Counted from the first letter of the stretch, positions 1 through 9,065 are shown. The stretch: DNA of 64,000 nucleotides from Epilithonimonas mollis (GCF_900142325.1 NZ_FRAM01000001.1:868001-932000), one strand, 5' to 3'. A program made the numbers and translations. Notes: generated by a model not told the origin, from the letters alone.

Positions 1-73
1 GGATAACAAAAACAGGGATCCCAAAAGGTTTTTTTTCATATAAGTGTGTTTAAAAAATTCTGTCCAAATTTAG

Positions 74-112
74 ACAAAAAAAATGAGAAGCTCAGGTTAT
101 TGAACTTCTCAT
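74..112 (-). terminator. Rho-independent terminator after sucD
   Basis: Read on the minus strand, ATGAGAAG and CTTCTCAT form an 8-bp perfect stem (83-90 with 105-112), followed directly by a run of seven T. It lies 24 nt past the sucD stop and should end the lipid A/sucD transcript. Nothing else is recognisable in the first 135 bases. Confidence 0.85.
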
Positions 113-135
113 GATATATTTGTTGTGTAATAAAC

Positions 136-1008
136 TTATGCTAAAACAGCAGCAACAGTCTTTCCAATTTCTGCAGGAGAGTCTACAACATGGATACCGT
201 TTTCTTTCATAATTGCCATTTTCGCCTGTGCAGTATCATCATCACCACCAACGATAGCTCCAGCATGCCCCATTGTTCTGCCTTTTGGTGCAGTCTGTCC
301 GGCTATGAAACCAACAACCGGTTTTGTAGAACCACTCGCTTTATACCATCTTGCTGCTTCTGCTTCCAGAGATCCTCCGATTTCTCCGATCATTACAACA
401 GCTTCGGTTTCCGGATCGTTGATAAACAATTCCAAAGCTTCCTTAGTTGTAGTTCCAATGATTGGATCTCCGCCAATTCCGATAGCCGTAGAAACTCCAA
501 ACCCGGCTTTTACAACTTGATCGGCAGCCTCATAAGTTAAAGTTCCGGATTTTGAAACGATACCTACTTTTCCTTTTTTGAAAACGAAACCTGGCATAAT
601 TCCGATTTTAGCTTCGTCTGAAGTAATGATACCAGGACAGTTAGGACCGATCAGCCTGCAATCTCTATCCTGAATGTAATCTTTAACTTTTACCATATCA
701 GCAACAGGAATTCCTTCCGTGATACAAACAATAACTTTGATACCCGCTTCTGCAGCTTCCATCACAGCATCTGCAGCGAATGCAGGCGGAACGAAAATGA
801 TACTAACATTAGCACCCGCTTTTTCCACAGCTTCTGAAACTGAATTGAAAACCGGTTTACCAAGATGCTCTGTTCCTCCTTTTCCCGGTGTTACACCTCC
901 AACAACGTTGGTTCCGTAATCGATCATCTGACCTGCGTGGAAAGTACCTTCGTTACCTGTAAATCCTTGTACGATAACTTTAGAATCTTTGTTTACTAAT
1001 ACTGACAT
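136..1008 (-). CDS. sucD: Succinyl-CoA ligase (ADP/GDP-forming) alpha subunit
   Basis: TCA-cycle enzyme that interconverts succinyl-CoA and succinate with substrate-level phosphorylation, working as a heterodimer with SucC. The 290-residue length is normal for the family. The N-terminal CoA-binding Rossmann domain carries [10 protein letters not shown] (about residues 15-24) and a Gly-rich GGVTPGKGG. The ligase domain has [16 protein letters not shown] and the GHAGAIVGG loop, whose His (about residue 248) is the phosphorylated catalytic histidine. The sucC partner is not in this window, which is common in Flavobacteriia. The gene starts 13 nt after the secreted unknown upstream, so the two probably share a transcript, and it ends at a clear terminator. 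Confidence 0.97.
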   Translation of the reverse strand: MSVLVNKDSKVIVQGFTGNEGTFHAGQMIDYGTNVVGGVTPGKGGTEHLGKPVFNSVSEAVEKAGANVSIIFVPPAFAADAVMEAAEAGIKVIVCITEGIPVADMVKVKDYIQDRDCRLIGPNCPGIITSDEAKIGIMPGFVFKKGKVGIVSKSGTLTYEAADQVVKAGFGVSTAIGIGGDPIIGTTTKEALELFINDPETEAVVMIGEIGGSLEAEAARWYKASGSTKPVVGFIAGQTAPKGRTMGHAGAIVGGDDDTAQAKMAIMKENGIHVVDSPAEIGKTVAAVLA

Positions 1009-1021
1009 TTTTTATTGTAAT

Positions 1022-1633
1022 TTATTGTTTATTAATGTTATTTGATTTAAGGCTTTCATATTTTTTAATGATAGAAGCCATTACATTATCAATGTTATTA
1101 TCTGCATTTCTCAGAGAACTCGTTTTGACCTCCTCAATAAAGCTAAACATTTCTGGTTCATCGGCAAAAAATTCTTTCAATTTGGTTTTTGGCAGTCCTG
1201 TAAAATATGCAACTCCAATACCTTTGCTTGTTTCTTTATTAAAAATAAAATCCGAAGCACTTTCCCCTCCGGCTACTGCGTTGTAAGCTCTTAACCACTG
1301 CAGAACATTTCCATTGTATAAAATCTCCATCAGGGATTTTTTATCCTGCGAATTGTTGATGAAGAAGTGTTCCTTCCCATTATAATCTGTGTAAGACAAA
1401 CTCTGAACCTGGCTTGCTTCAATATTGGTTTTCTTTCCGTCTGCGCCTATTGTTTTTATTTTGGTATTAAAATTACTGCCATAAATAAGATTAGGATCAA
1501 ACATATTAGTCACCACTTTTACTTTAACATTTAATGTATCATTAGCCATTGTAATGATTTTGGCATCAACAGTTTTTTGGCTGAATGAAAGTACAAATGC
1601 TACCGAAGAAATAAGGGTTAGAAGTTTTTTCAT
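1022..1633 (-). CDS. Secreted protein of unknown function
   Basis: A 203-residue protein with an N-terminal Sec signal peptide (MKK, a hydrophobic stretch, then likely cleavage near SFSQ at about residue 19). The mature part is mixed alpha/beta and has no cysteine pair or motif that I recognise. It contains a segment rich in Asp/Asn/Lys around residues 45-75 and a helical C-terminus. It lies between the second LpxD-like gene and sucD, 13 nt from sucD, so co-transcription is likely. That position alone does not tell its job. Most likely periplasmic or outer-membrane associated. Confidence 0.75.
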   Translation of the reverse strand: MKKLLTLISSVAFVLSFSQKTVDAKIITMANDTLNVKVKVVTNMFDPNLIYGSNFNTKIKTIGADGKKTNIEASQVQSLSYTDYNGKEHFFINNSQDKKSLMEILYNGNVLQWLRAYNAVAGGESASDFIFNKETSKGIGVAYFTGLPKTKLKEFFADEPEMFSFIEEVKTSSLRNADNNIDNVMASIIKKYESLKSNNINKQ

Positions 1634-1706
1634 TATTTAAAAATAAAGCGTAAAAATAAGATTTTTAGTTTAATTAATTTTTATTTTTAAATTAATTAAA
1701 TATGAT

Positions 1707-2609
1707 TTACTTCAGATTTTTGAGTTTAACTTCTTTCCTGAGATAATCTCTGAATTCTTCTGCGATAGGCCCGAAATAAGTTCCTTTTTTAAGGCTTCTG
1801 TTCACCCCAACCTGTGCCAGCAAAACAGTTCCTTTTTCAATGGTTAAACCCGAAGCGATGCCTACTTGTCCCCACATTGTCACTTCATCTTCGATAATAC
1901 AACAGCCTGCAATTCCCGTTTGCGAAGCAATCAGGCATTTTTTTCCAATTATTGTATCGTGGCCAATCTGGATTTGATTGTCTAAAATACTACCTTCGCC
2001 GATAATCGTAGAAGCTGTAACACCTCTGTCAATCGTACAGGAATTCCCGATTTCCACATTATTTTCGACTACAACGTTTCCTACAGAAATCAGTCTGTCG
2101 AAGTTGCCATTCAGTTTTCTGTAATAAAAAGCATCGCCTCCGATAACTGTATTTGCCTGGACAACAACATTATCGCCTATTACAGTTCTGTCACCTATAA
2201 CTACATTGGGAAATATGTGACAGTTTTTTCCAATCCTCACGTCGTTTCCGATGACGGCGGAAGGATGGATAAAAGTTCCGTCACCCACTTCCAGATCATG
2301 AAGCTCTTCTCTGAAATTAGAAATCCTGGTAAAGTGAGTGTTGATTTTATTGAAATCTCTGAAAGGATCATCAGAAACCAAAAGCGCTTTTCCGGCAGGA
2401 CAATCCACTTCTTTGTCAATTAAAATAATAGTAGCTGCAGAATTGAGCGCTTTGTCATAATATTTGGGATGATTAACAAAAACAATATCACCTGGCCGAA
2501 CCATATGGATTTCATTGGTTCCGAGAACCGGGAAACTTTCGTCTCCTATATATTTTGCTCCGATAATCTCGGCAATTTTTTTTAAAGTCTGAGGTTGATT
2601 AAAAGTCAT
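1707..2609 (-). CDS. LpxD-like UDP-3-O-acylglucosamine N-acyltransferase paralog
   Basis: A 300-residue left-handed beta-helix acyltransferase related to LpxD. An N-terminal UDP-binding-like domain (about 1-100) precedes hexapeptide repeats (about 110-270) of the [LIV]-G-x4 type. QIQIGHDTIIG keeps a His at about residue 217, in the place of the catalytic His of LpxD (QIAHNVKIG in the true lpxD of this window). It is shorter than that copy by about 40 residues and lacks the usual C-terminal helical extension. It sits in the lipid A cluster after efp, with a terminator-like hairpin between, so it may be partly uncoupled from lpxA/efp. It could add a different acyl chain to lipid A or act on another nucleotide sugar; the substrate is inferred only. 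Confidence 0.8.
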   Translation of the reverse strand: MTFNQPQTLKKIAEIIGAKYIGDESFPVLGTNEIHMVRPGDIVFVNHPKYYDKALNSAATIILIDKEVDCPAGKALLVSDDPFRDFNKINTHFTRISNFREELHDLEVGDGTFIHPSAVIGNDVRIGKNCHIFPNVVIGDRTVIGDNVVVQANTVIGGDAFYYRKLNGNFDRLISVGNVVVENNVEIGNSCTIDRGVTASTIIGEGSILDNQIQIGHDTIIGKKCLIASQTGIAGCCIIEDEVTMWGQVGIASGLTIEKGTVLLAQVGVNRSLKKGTYFGPIAEEFRDYLRKEVKLKNLK

Positions 2610-2637
2610 TTTGATAAATGATTTTAAATTTGATGTT

Positions 2638-2672
2638 AAAAAAGAAAAAGCTGGAAGATATAACCTCCAGCC
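2638..2672 (-). terminator. Hairpin and T-tract between efp and the LpxD-like gene
   Basis: On the minus strand GCTGGA and TCCAGC pair (2650-2655 with 2666-2671) and are followed by a T-rich tract. It is placed 20 nt after the efp stop. The stem is short with a 10-nt loop, so it may act as a leaky terminator that lowers expression of the genes downstream. Confidence 0.6.
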
Positions 2673-2690
2673 TTTAACTGTAAAATATTC

Positions 2691-3254
2691 TTACTTCACT
2701 CTTTCAAGATAAGAGCCGTCTTCAGTATTCACTTTGATTCTGTCGCCTGGTTCAATGAAAAGTGGAACCATTACTCTAGCACCTGTTTCTACAATGGCAT
2801 TTTTAAGAGCATTGGTCGCTGTATTACCTTTCACACCTGGGTCAGCTTCTACGACTTCAAGATAAACCGTTGGCGGAATCTCTGCAGAAAGTGGCACTTC
2901 GTCCGCTTCTTTTAAAATGATGGTTACTTCTTCACCAGCTTTCATAAACTGAGAATTTTCAATCATTTCTTTGTCAAGGTAGATTTGGGAAAAGTCATCA
3001 TTGTTCATAAAGTGAAAACCATTATCATCCTCATAGAGATATTGGAATTTTCTGGTAATTACTTTTACTTCATCGATTTTATGACCTGCGGAAAACGTGT
3101 TATCCACTACTTTTCCGTTGGTTACGGATTTCAATTTTGTTCTTACGAACGCAGGACCTTTTCCTGGTTTCACGTGCAAAAATTCGATTACTTTGTAGAT
3201 GTCATTACTAAATTCTATACAAAGGCCTTTTTTGATATCGTTACTTGTTGCCAT
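2691..3254 (-). CDS. efp: Elongation factor P
   Basis: Translation factor that binds between the P and E sites and relieves stalling at consecutive prolines. It is 187 residues long, standard for EF-P. The KOW-like N-terminal domain carries VKPGKGPAF with Lys32 at the loop tip, the equivalent of the lysine that is post-translationally modified in E. coli (Lys34). Two OB-fold domains follow, ending with the conserved GDRIKVNTEDGSYLERVK. No epmA/epmB or other modifying enzyme lies in the window. The gene follows lpxA after 93 nt, an arrangement I recognise from other Flavobacteriia. Confidence 0.97.
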   Translation of the reverse strand: MATSNDIKKGLCIEFSNDIYKVIEFLHVKPGKGPAFVRTKLKSVTNGKVVDNTFSAGHKIDEVKVITRKFQYLYEDDNGFHFMNNDDFSQIYLDKEMIENSQFMKAGEEVTIILKEADEVPLSAEIPPTVYLEVVEADPGVKGNTATNALKNAIVETGARVMVPLFIEPGDRIKVNTEDGSYLERVK

Positions 3255-3347
3255 TAAGTTTTATATTCTCTTTGTTATTATAATTTGTAAAAATGTTAAA
3301 TCGCAAAATCGAGTTATTACTTTTAATCTTACGTTTCGAAATATTTT

Positions 3348-4136
3348 TTATTCTTTTGTGGATCCGTAGCCTTTTACGATTCCTCTTGGTGAGTTTTGGA
3401 TGAAAGTAATAATCTCATCTCTCTCCACTGTAGGAAGCATTTCTTTTTCGATATATTCTATCGCCTGCGTAGTGTTCATTTTCATCTGGAAAATAGCTCT
3501 GTAGATTTTCTGGATTTCAAAGATTTTATCATTAGTAAATCCTCTTCTTCTAAGACCTACAGAATTGATTCCTGCATAAGAAATTGGCTCTCTTGCTACT
3601 TTCACATAAGGCGGAATATCTTTTCTGATGAGTGAACCTCCGGAAATCATCACGTGCTTACCGATTTTTCCAAACTGCTGAACTGCGGACAAGCCGCCCA
3701 TCACTACAAAATCTCCGATCTCAACATGGCCGGCTATTCCGCATCCGTTAGCGATAATCACATTGTCCCCAAGAATACAGTCGTGTGCAACGTGTGAGGT
3801 TGCCATAATAAGGCAGTCATTTCCCACCTTGGTGAAGCCTAGCGCTTTAGTTCCACGGTTGATGGTTACACACTCTCTGAGTGTTGTGTTGTCCCCAATA
3901 ATCGTTTGCGTATCTTCTCCGTCAAATTTCAGATCCTGAGGAATCGCAGAGATAACCGTCCCCGGAAAAATTTTACAGTTCTTCCCTATTCTTGCGCCAT
4001 CCATTATCGTTACATTGGAGCCAATCCAGGTTCCTGCTCCGATTACCACATCTGAGGCGATAGTGGTGAATGGTTCTACGGTCACATTTTTACCGATTTT
4101 TGCGCGAGGATCTACTGCTGTAAGCTGGTGAATCAT
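3348..4136 (-). CDS. lpxA: Acyl-[ACP]-UDP-N-acetylglucosamine O-acyltransferase
   Basis: First committed acylation of lipid A synthesis: transfers a 3-hydroxyacyl group from ACP to the 3-OH of UDP-GlcNAc in the cytoplasm. The 262-residue protein is made of hexapeptide repeats forming a left-handed beta helix (about 1-185) and a helical C-terminal part. MATSHVAHDC contains His118, the counterpart of catalytic His125 of E. coli LpxA. The stop codon of lpxC/fabZ is only 3 nt upstream of the lpxA ATG, so the two are almost certainly translated from one message. Confidence 0.96.
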   Translation of the reverse strand: MIHQLTAVDPRAKIGKNVTVEPFTTIASDVVIGAGTWIGSNVTIMDGARIGKNCKIFPGTVISAIPQDLKFDGEDTQTIIGDNTTLRECVTINRGTKALGFTKVGNDCLIMATSHVAHDCILGDNVIIANGCGIAGHVEIGDFVVMGGLSAVQQFGKIGKHVMISGGSLIRKDIPPYVKVAREPISYAGINSVGLRRRGFTNDKIFEIQKIYRAIFQMKMNTTQAIEYIEKEMLPTVERDEIITFIQNSPRGIVKGYGSTKE

Positions 4137-4139
4137 AAA

Positions 4140-5534
4140 TTACATTTTATTTTTTGCAACCTGAGCCATCAACTCACCCTCTACAACTACGCTGTCACCA
4201 ACATATCCGTAGCCTTGCATATGAACAATTCCCCTTCTGATAGGTTCCATCAATTCGATCTTGAAGATCACCTGATCACCGGGAACTACTTTTTTCTTGA
4301 ATTTTACATTATCCATCTTTACAAAGTAAGTGGAATAATTTTCAGGGTCCGGAACATTGGCCAAAACCAAAATTCCGCCTACCTGTGCCATAGCTTCTAC
4401 CTGAAGCACCCCTGGCATTACCGGTTCTTTTGGAAAGTGTCCTACGAAAAACGGCTCATTCATCGTCACATTTTTCAGTCCGACAACATGTGTATCGGAT
4501 AATTCCAGAATCTTGTCTACCAGAAGGAACGGTGGTCTGTGTGGCAAAAGTTTCATAATTCCGTTGATATCGAATACAGGCTCAGCCTTTAGGTCGAAAT
4601 CCGGAACGTTTTTTCTTTTCTGCAATTTGTATTGTCTGTTTAGTTTTTTTGCAAACTGAGTGTTCACAAAATGTCCTGGTTTATTGGCAATTACCCTCCC
4701 TTTGATTCTTACACCGACAAGTGCCAAATCTCCTATTACATCTAGTAATTTATGTCTTGCTGCTTCGTTTGGAAAGTTAAGATTAAGATTATCTAAGATA
4801 CCGTTTGGACGGATGGAAACTTCATCTTTACCGAAAGCAACCTTCAGCTTTTCAGTAGTTTCCGGCGTAAGTTCCTTATCAACATAAACAATGGCATTGC
4901 TGATGTCGCCTCCTTTTATCAGGTTGGCGTCCAATAGTTGCTCCAGTTCGTGCAGAAAGCTGAAAGTTCTGGCAGGCGCAATCTCATCCCTGAATTCGGA
5001 AAGATTTTTCATACTGGCATTCTGAGTTCCCAAAACTTTGGTCCCAAAATCAACCATTGTTGTGATCTCATAATCATCAGCAGGAATAACCGTAAGCTCA
5101 GAACCTGTAGACGGATCTATATAATTCATCACTTCCTTGATCACAAGATATTCTCTTGGCAAATCCTGTTCAGTAATGCCTACTTTTTCAATAGCCTCTA
5201 CAAAAAATTTGGAAGAACCATCTAAAATTGGTGGTTCCGCACTGTTCATTTCCAGAATTGCATTATCAATATCCATCCCAACAAGAGCTGCCAGAAGATG
5301 TTCGCAAGTATGGATCTTAACGCCCAGTTTCTCAAGAGTAGTTCCTCTTTCTGTGGTTGTTACGTAGTTTACATCCGCTTCAACCTGCGGACGTCCTTCC
5401 AGGTCAGTTCTTACGAACACAAATCCAGTGTTTTCCTTTGCCGGTTTGATGGTCAGATTAACTTCTCTTCCTGTGTGAAGACCTATTCCAGAAAGCTGGA
5501 TGTCTTCTTTGATGGTTTTTTGTTTATCACTCAT
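4140..5534 (-). CDS. lpxC/fabZ: Fused LpxC deacetylase / FabZ dehydratase
   Basis: A bifunctional 464-residue protein, a fusion typical of Bacteroidota. Residues 1 to about 305 are LpxC, the zinc UDP-3-O-acyl-GlcNAc deacetylase. His79 (in HTCEHLLAAL), His261 and Asp265 (HKLLDVIGD) are the expected zinc ligands, and His288 (GHFVNTQ) the expected catalytic His. Residues from about 320 are FabZ, the 3-hydroxyacyl-ACP dehydratase, with a hot-dog fold; His366 (VGHFPKEPVMPG) and Glu380 are the catalytic pair. The fusion joins the committed step of lipid A synthesis with the enzyme that competes for the same 3-hydroxyacyl-ACP pool. It follows lpxD by 47 nt and precedes lpxA by 3 nt. Confidence 0.97.
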   Translation of the reverse strand: MSDKQKTIKEDIQLSGIGLHTGREVNLTIKPAKENTGFVFVRTDLEGRPQVEADVNYVTTTERGTTLEKLGVKIHTCEHLLAALVGMDIDNAILEMNSAEPPILDGSSKFFVEAIEKVGITEQDLPREYLVIKEVMNYIDPSTGSELTVIPADDYEITTMVDFGTKVLGTQNASMKNLSEFRDEIAPARTFSFLHELEQLLDANLIKGGDISNAIVYVDKELTPETTEKLKVAFGKDEVSIRPNGILDNLNLNFPNEAARHKLLDVIGDLALVGVRIKGRVIANKPGHFVNTQFAKKLNRQYKLQKRKNVPDFDLKAEPVFDINGIMKLLPHRPPFLLVDKILELSDTHVVGLKNVTMNEPFFVGHFPKEPVMPGVLQVEAMAQVGGILVLANVPDPENYSTYFVKMDNVKFKKKVVPGDQVIFKIELMEPIRRGIVHMQGYGYVGDSVVVEGELMAQVAKNKM

Positions 5535-5581
5535 TGTATTAGTTTTGAGGTGGGAAGAATGACTTCTTTCTCCTGAGACCT

Positions 5582-6601
5582 TTACTCTGATTTTTTATTT
5601 TCTAAATCGTTTATTCTTTTGACTATCTCCGTAAAGTTGCGGAAATGAACATAGTTTCTTCTATAGTCACTATAATTAATTGCGGGCGATCCATAAAGCA
5701 CTTCTCCGTCTTTTGCAGATGAGTTCACACCACTCTGAGCCTGTATCTTGACCTGACTTCCTATCTTGATATGCCCGACAATCCCAACCTGTCCGCCAAT
5801 CTGGTTCCAGTCACCGATAACCGTGGAACCGGCAATGCCCGCCTGTGCAGCAATCACATTATTCTGCCCGATTTTTACATTATGTGCGATCTGAATCAGG
5901 TTGTCTATCTTGGTTCCTTTTCCGATAATCGTTGAACCAATGGTTGCACGGTCGATACTGCAGTTGGAACCAATTTCCACATCATCTTCGATAATTACAT
6001 TGCCAAGTTGAGGGATTTTTTTAAACCCTTCAGCAGTCGGCTGAAATCCGAATCCGTCACCACCAACAACCGTGTTGGAATGAATGACACAATTATCGCC
6101 AACAATACAATGATCATATATCCTCGCACCGCTGTCTATTTTACAGTTCTTACCTATTTTTACACCTTTTCCTATATAAACATGAGGGAAAATCTGAGTA
6201 TTATCACCAATTCTGGCTTTTTCCGAAACATATGTGAACGCGCCGATGTAAACACCTTCACCAACCTTTGCTGTTTCGTGGAAGAAAGAACCTTCTTCGA
6301 TACCAGTTTTTCTGCCTTGCATCTCCTGATAGAGATTCATCAAAATCTGAAAAGAAAGGTAAGCATCCTCTACAGCAATAATGACCGGTTTATAAGTTTT
6401 GTCCTGCAGAAGACTCTCAGAAACGATAAGAACGGCACAATCCGTGCTATCGATGTAATGAGCAAAACGACTCTGCCCCACAAACGATAAATGACTGTTC
6501 TGACCATTTTCTATAGGAGAAACACCAGTAATGACCGTATTCCCGTCACCAATGATTCTTCCGTTTATCAATCCTGCAATCTGTTCTGCACTAAATTCCA
6601 T
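5582..6601 (-). CDS. lpxD: UDP-3-O-acylglucosamine N-acyltransferase
   Basis: Adds the second 3-hydroxyacyl chain (N-linked) to UDP-3-O-acyl-glucosamine in lipid A synthesis. An N-terminal UDP-binding domain is followed by hexapeptide repeats (about 105-300) and a C-terminal helix. [12 protein letters not shown] holds the catalytic His at about residue 240. I chose the ATG at 6601 ([14 protein letters not shown]), giving 339 residues. A reading frame from an upstream TTG exists, but that TTG lies inside the -7 promoter box. The ATG comes 6 nt after the box, so the mRNA is probably leaderless or nearly so. First gene of the lpxD-lpxC/fabZ-lpxA-efp run. Confidence 0.95.
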   Translation of the reverse strand: MEFSAEQIAGLINGRIIGDGNTVITGVSPIENGQNSHLSFVGQSRFAHYIDSTDCAVLIVSESLLQDKTYKPVIIAVEDAYLSFQILMNLYQEMQGRKTGIEEGSFFHETAKVGEGVYIGAFTYVSEKARIGDNTQIFPHVYIGKGVKIGKNCKIDSGARIYDHCIVGDNCVIHSNTVVGGDGFGFQPTAEGFKKIPQLGNVIIEDDVEIGSNCSIDRATIGSTIIGKGTKIDNLIQIAHNVKIGQNNVIAAQAGIAGSTVIGDWNQIGGQVGIVGHIKIGSQVKIQAQSGVNSSAKDGEVLYGSPAINYSDYRRNYVHFRNFTEIVKRINDLENKKSE

Positions 6602-6607
6602 AGTTTG

Positions 6608-6615
6608 CAAAGATA
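6608..6615 (-). promoter_or_regulatory. -7 promoter box for lpxD
   Basis: Minus-strand TATCTTTG matches the Bacteroidota -7 consensus TAnnTTTG exactly. Only six bases separate it from the lpxD ATG. No convincing -33 TTG is visible. Confidence 0.7.
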
Positions 6616-6665
6616 AATATTTTATTAATTATCTTTTAATTTTTTATAACGAATCAGCATTACTT

Positions 6666-7889
6666 TTACTTTAAATCCCAAACTTCTCTCGGACAATAAA
6701 AAATATATTTCTGAGTCGCATTTTCCATACATCCGAACAAAATCTGATTTTCAGATTCTTCCAGCTTAAATTTATTCCCCGTTTTATCCATCAAATAAAT
6801 AGGTTGTTTTTCCGTATCGTAAGGCAAAAGCGTTCGTGAAATTTGCCCTACCAATTCTTCTCCGCTATTGATATGAAAGTATTGGTTGACTTTTTCTATA
6901 TTTTGTTTCAAAAATTCTTCACAAAATGGTTTTGACGAAATAATACTTTTCGGAAAATCTCTATAAATCACAATCCTGCAAAGCCTGGCAAGGATAAAAT
7001 CCGGATTCTCCGTCCATTCTTTAATAGCCTGAAAAACATCCATATCATCCAGCAGCGTGAATCTTCTGACATCTTCTTCTGTAGCTTCATCAAATTTATT
7101 TTTTACTAAAAAATATTTCAGGTTGGAAGGCGCATCCAATTCCAGATTTTGCGAAACAAGATATTTTGCCCTGTTTAAAATCTGAACCAAAACGTGTTCT
7201 GCCAAGGCCGCAGTTTTATGATAATAAACCTGCCAGTACATAAACATTCTGGCGGTCAGATAATTTTCAATCGAATAAATTCCTTTAGCATCAATCACTA
7301 ATTTTTCTTCGCTGACGTTCATCATCGAGATGATCCTTTCCACATTCACATCGCCTTCGGAAACTCCTGTATAAAAACTGTCACGCTTCAGATAATCCAT
7401 CCTGTCAACATCTAACTGAGATGAAATCAGCTGATTGAAAAACATTCTATGATACTGACCTTTGAACATTTCGATGGCTAAATCTAATTTACCACCGAAT
7501 TCTTCATTAAGGCGATTCATCAGTAAAATTGATATCTTTTCGTGATGCCAGTCGTCCATCAGCCTGTTTTCCAAGGCGTGCGAAAACGGACCGTGACCGA
7601 TGTCGTGAAGTAAAATCGCCAACATCGCCGCTTCTTCTTCCTCTTTTGAAATCTTGATCCCTTTCAGTTTCAGAGTTTCCAAAGCTTTGAACATCAGATT
7701 CATTGCACCAAGAGCGTGATGAAATCTCGTGTGTTTTGCACCGGGAAAAATGAGAGAAAGCAGTCCGGTCTGGGAAATTCTCCTTAATCTTTGGAAATAA
7801 GGATGTTCGATGACATCGAATAAAATCTCGTGAGGAATTTTGATAAATCCGTGAACAGGATCATTGATTATTTTCAGTTTGTTTTGCAC
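6666..7889 (-). CDS. HD-domain phosphohydrolase (dGTPase-like)
   Basis: A metal-dependent HD-superfamily hydrolase of the dGTPase/SAMHD1-like branch. HTRFHHALGA (His65/66 counted from the upstream TTG), LLHDIGHGPF (His-Asp pair) and LDVDRMDYLKRD supply the H...HD...D metal ligands. The natural substrate is unknown; nucleotides are likely. I place the start at a GTG (7889) giving about 407 residues that begin (V/M)QNKLKIINDPVHGFI, because the protein is well conserved from there and the upstream TTG (7913) lies inside the -7 promoter box. It stands 64 nt upstream of lpxD and is transcribed the same way, but lpxD has its own promoter. Confidence 0.88.
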   Translation of the reverse strand: MQNKLKIINDPVHGFIKIPHEILFDVIEHPYFQRLRRISQTGLLSLIFPGAKHTRFHHALGAMNLMFKALETLKLKGIKISKEEEEAAMLAILLHDIGHGPFSHALENRLMDDWHHEKISILLMNRLNEEFGGKLDLAIEMFKGQYHRMFFNQLISSQLDVDRMDYLKRDSFYTGVSEGDVNVERIISMMNVSEEKLVIDAKGIYSIENYLTARMFMYWQVYYHKTAALAEHVLVQILNRAKYLVSQNLELDAPSNLKYFLVKNKFDEATEEDVRRFTLLDDMDVFQAIKEWTENPDFILARLCRIVIYRDFPKSIISSKPFCEEFLKQNIEKVNQYFHINSGEELVGQISRTLLPYDTEKQPIYLMDKTGNKFKLEESENQILFGCMENATQKYIFYCPREVWDLK

Positions 7890-7910
7890 AATTGATAGTG
7901 ATGATTGATA

Positions 7911-7918
7911 CAAAAATA
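7911..7918 (-). promoter_or_regulatory. -7 promoter box for the HD-domain gene
   Basis: Minus-strand TATTTTTG is an exact TAnnTTTG match, 21 nt upstream of the proposed GTG start. It argues against the TTG that overlaps the box being the start codon. Confidence 0.6.
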
Positions 7919-8175
7919 GGGAATTTTTGGTGGTTTTATGTAATAAATAATACGTTAGAAATTATACTTAAGATTGACTTGTATATTTGATTAAGTAGTT
8001 ATTGAAGTTTAAATATTGTTTCTGGATACGAACTTATTTCTTGAAAACCAAATAATAATTCACTAAATAATCTTGCGTTATCGATGCACAAGAATTTATA
8101 TGGAACAATAACGAAGCTTTTAGTTCTGAAATAGTAAAAACCTGCGTATTACAAAAGTCACTATTTATAAATAAA

Positions 8176-9024
8176 TCACACCAGAATCCGCAAACTCTTC
8201 GGCAAAACTTTAATAAGAATCGGCGATTTGATTTTCTTGAATTCGCCATCGATGTGCCAGGTTTTTGTATTGACTTTGAATTCAATCTCTGAAACCGGAA
8301 GATATGTGACATACTCGTCATTTTTCAGACGTTTCGTAAACATCCGGAAGGCAAAAAAAGCAGAATATCTCAAAGGGAATTTCTTCACTAAAACCAAATC
8401 CACAAGACCGTCACTTTTGCTCGCCATCGGCGCAATGTAAGCGTTGTTTCCGAACTGGCGAGTGTTGGCGATATTCAGCATCAGATATTTCCCGTTGTAC
8501 TGTTTGTAATTTTCTTCTAAGAATTTGATTTTTATAGGCTTATAATTAAAAAAAGTCTTGATAGAAACTTTGATATAATTCTTGAAGCCGCGATTGGTCT
8601 TTTCAAATTCTTTCACCACTTTTCCGTCGAAACCCGTTCCGGAAACATTGATGGAAAAATTATCATTAACCATAAAAGTATCGATACTGCGGAATTTTTT
8701 CTGATCCAATTTTCCTAGAAGAAGCGAAATATTCTTATTGAAATTTGTCTCATTAGAAAATCCATTTCCAGAACCAGCTGGAAAAACAGCGAGAATTTTT
8801 TCTGTATTTATAAGCTTTTGAGCCACAACAGAAATGGTTCCGTCACCACCAACCGCTACAAAAATATCGACATCATTCCAATGACTTTCAATGAAAAGAT
8901 CTGTATCTTCCAGAGATCTGGAAACGATATAAAGCGGATTTTCAATCTTTTTGGAAAGACTTTCCAGAAAAGGCTGATAGTTTTTCTTTGCAGAATAAGG
9001 ATTGATGATGAAAGCAAACTTCAT
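8176..9024 (-). CDS. Diacylglycerol/lipid kinase family protein (YegS/DagK type)
   Basis: A cytoplasmic or membrane-peripheral lipid kinase with the NAD-kinase-like fold. VGGDGT (GGDGT at residues 59-63) is the nucleotide-binding signature and AGSGNGF (84-89) the second conserved Gly loop. The 282-residue length and the C-terminal beta-rich domain fit the YegS/DgkB family. The lipid substrate (diacylglycerol, sphingoid base or other) cannot be told from sequence. The ATG at 9024 comes only 4 nt after a perfect -7 box, which suggests a leaderless mRNA. Confidence 0.9.
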   Translation of the reverse strand: MKFAFIINPYSAKKNYQPFLESLSKKIENPLYIVSRSLEDTDLFIESHWNDVDIFVAVGGDGTISVVAQKLINTEKILAVFPAGSGNGFSNETNFNKNISLLLGKLDQKKFRSIDTFMVNDNFSINVSGTGFDGKVVKEFEKTNRGFKNYIKVSIKTFFNYKPIKIKFLEENYKQYNGKYLMLNIANTRQFGNNAYIAPMASKSDGLVDLVLVKKFPLRYSAFFAFRMFTKRLKNDEYVTYLPVSEIEFKVNTKTWHIDGEFKKIKSPILIKVLPKSLRILV

Positions 9025-9028
9025 GTTC

Positions 9029-9036
9029 CAAAAATA
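9029..9036 (-). promoter_or_regulatory. -7 promoter box for the lipid kinase gene
   Basis: Minus-strand TATTTTTG, an exact TAnnTTTG match, four bases before the ATG. The box is also the distal part of the T-tract of the terminator that closes the upstream gene pair, so stop and start signals overlap here. Confidence 0.65.
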
Positions 9037-9065
9037 AAAATACTCTGATGATTTCAGAGTATTTT
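9037..9065. terminator. Terminator hairpin after the DUF6526 gene
   Basis: AAAATACTCTGA (9037-9048) pairs with TCAGAGTATTTT (9054-9065), a 12-bp perfect stem with a 5-nt loop. On the minus strand it is followed by TTATTTTTG, which ends the lipoprotein/DUF6526 transcript and merges with the lipid-kinase promoter. Confidence 0.85.

Noticed and set aside
8034-8175. Minus-strand open frame past the lipid kinase stop, encoding ...TISELKASLLFHINSC... to a stop at 8034
   Set aside because: The upstream half of the frame lies out of frame over the lipid kinase gene, and the rest is short (about 45 codons) with no start codon, RBS or similarity that I know. A gene remnant is possible but not supported.
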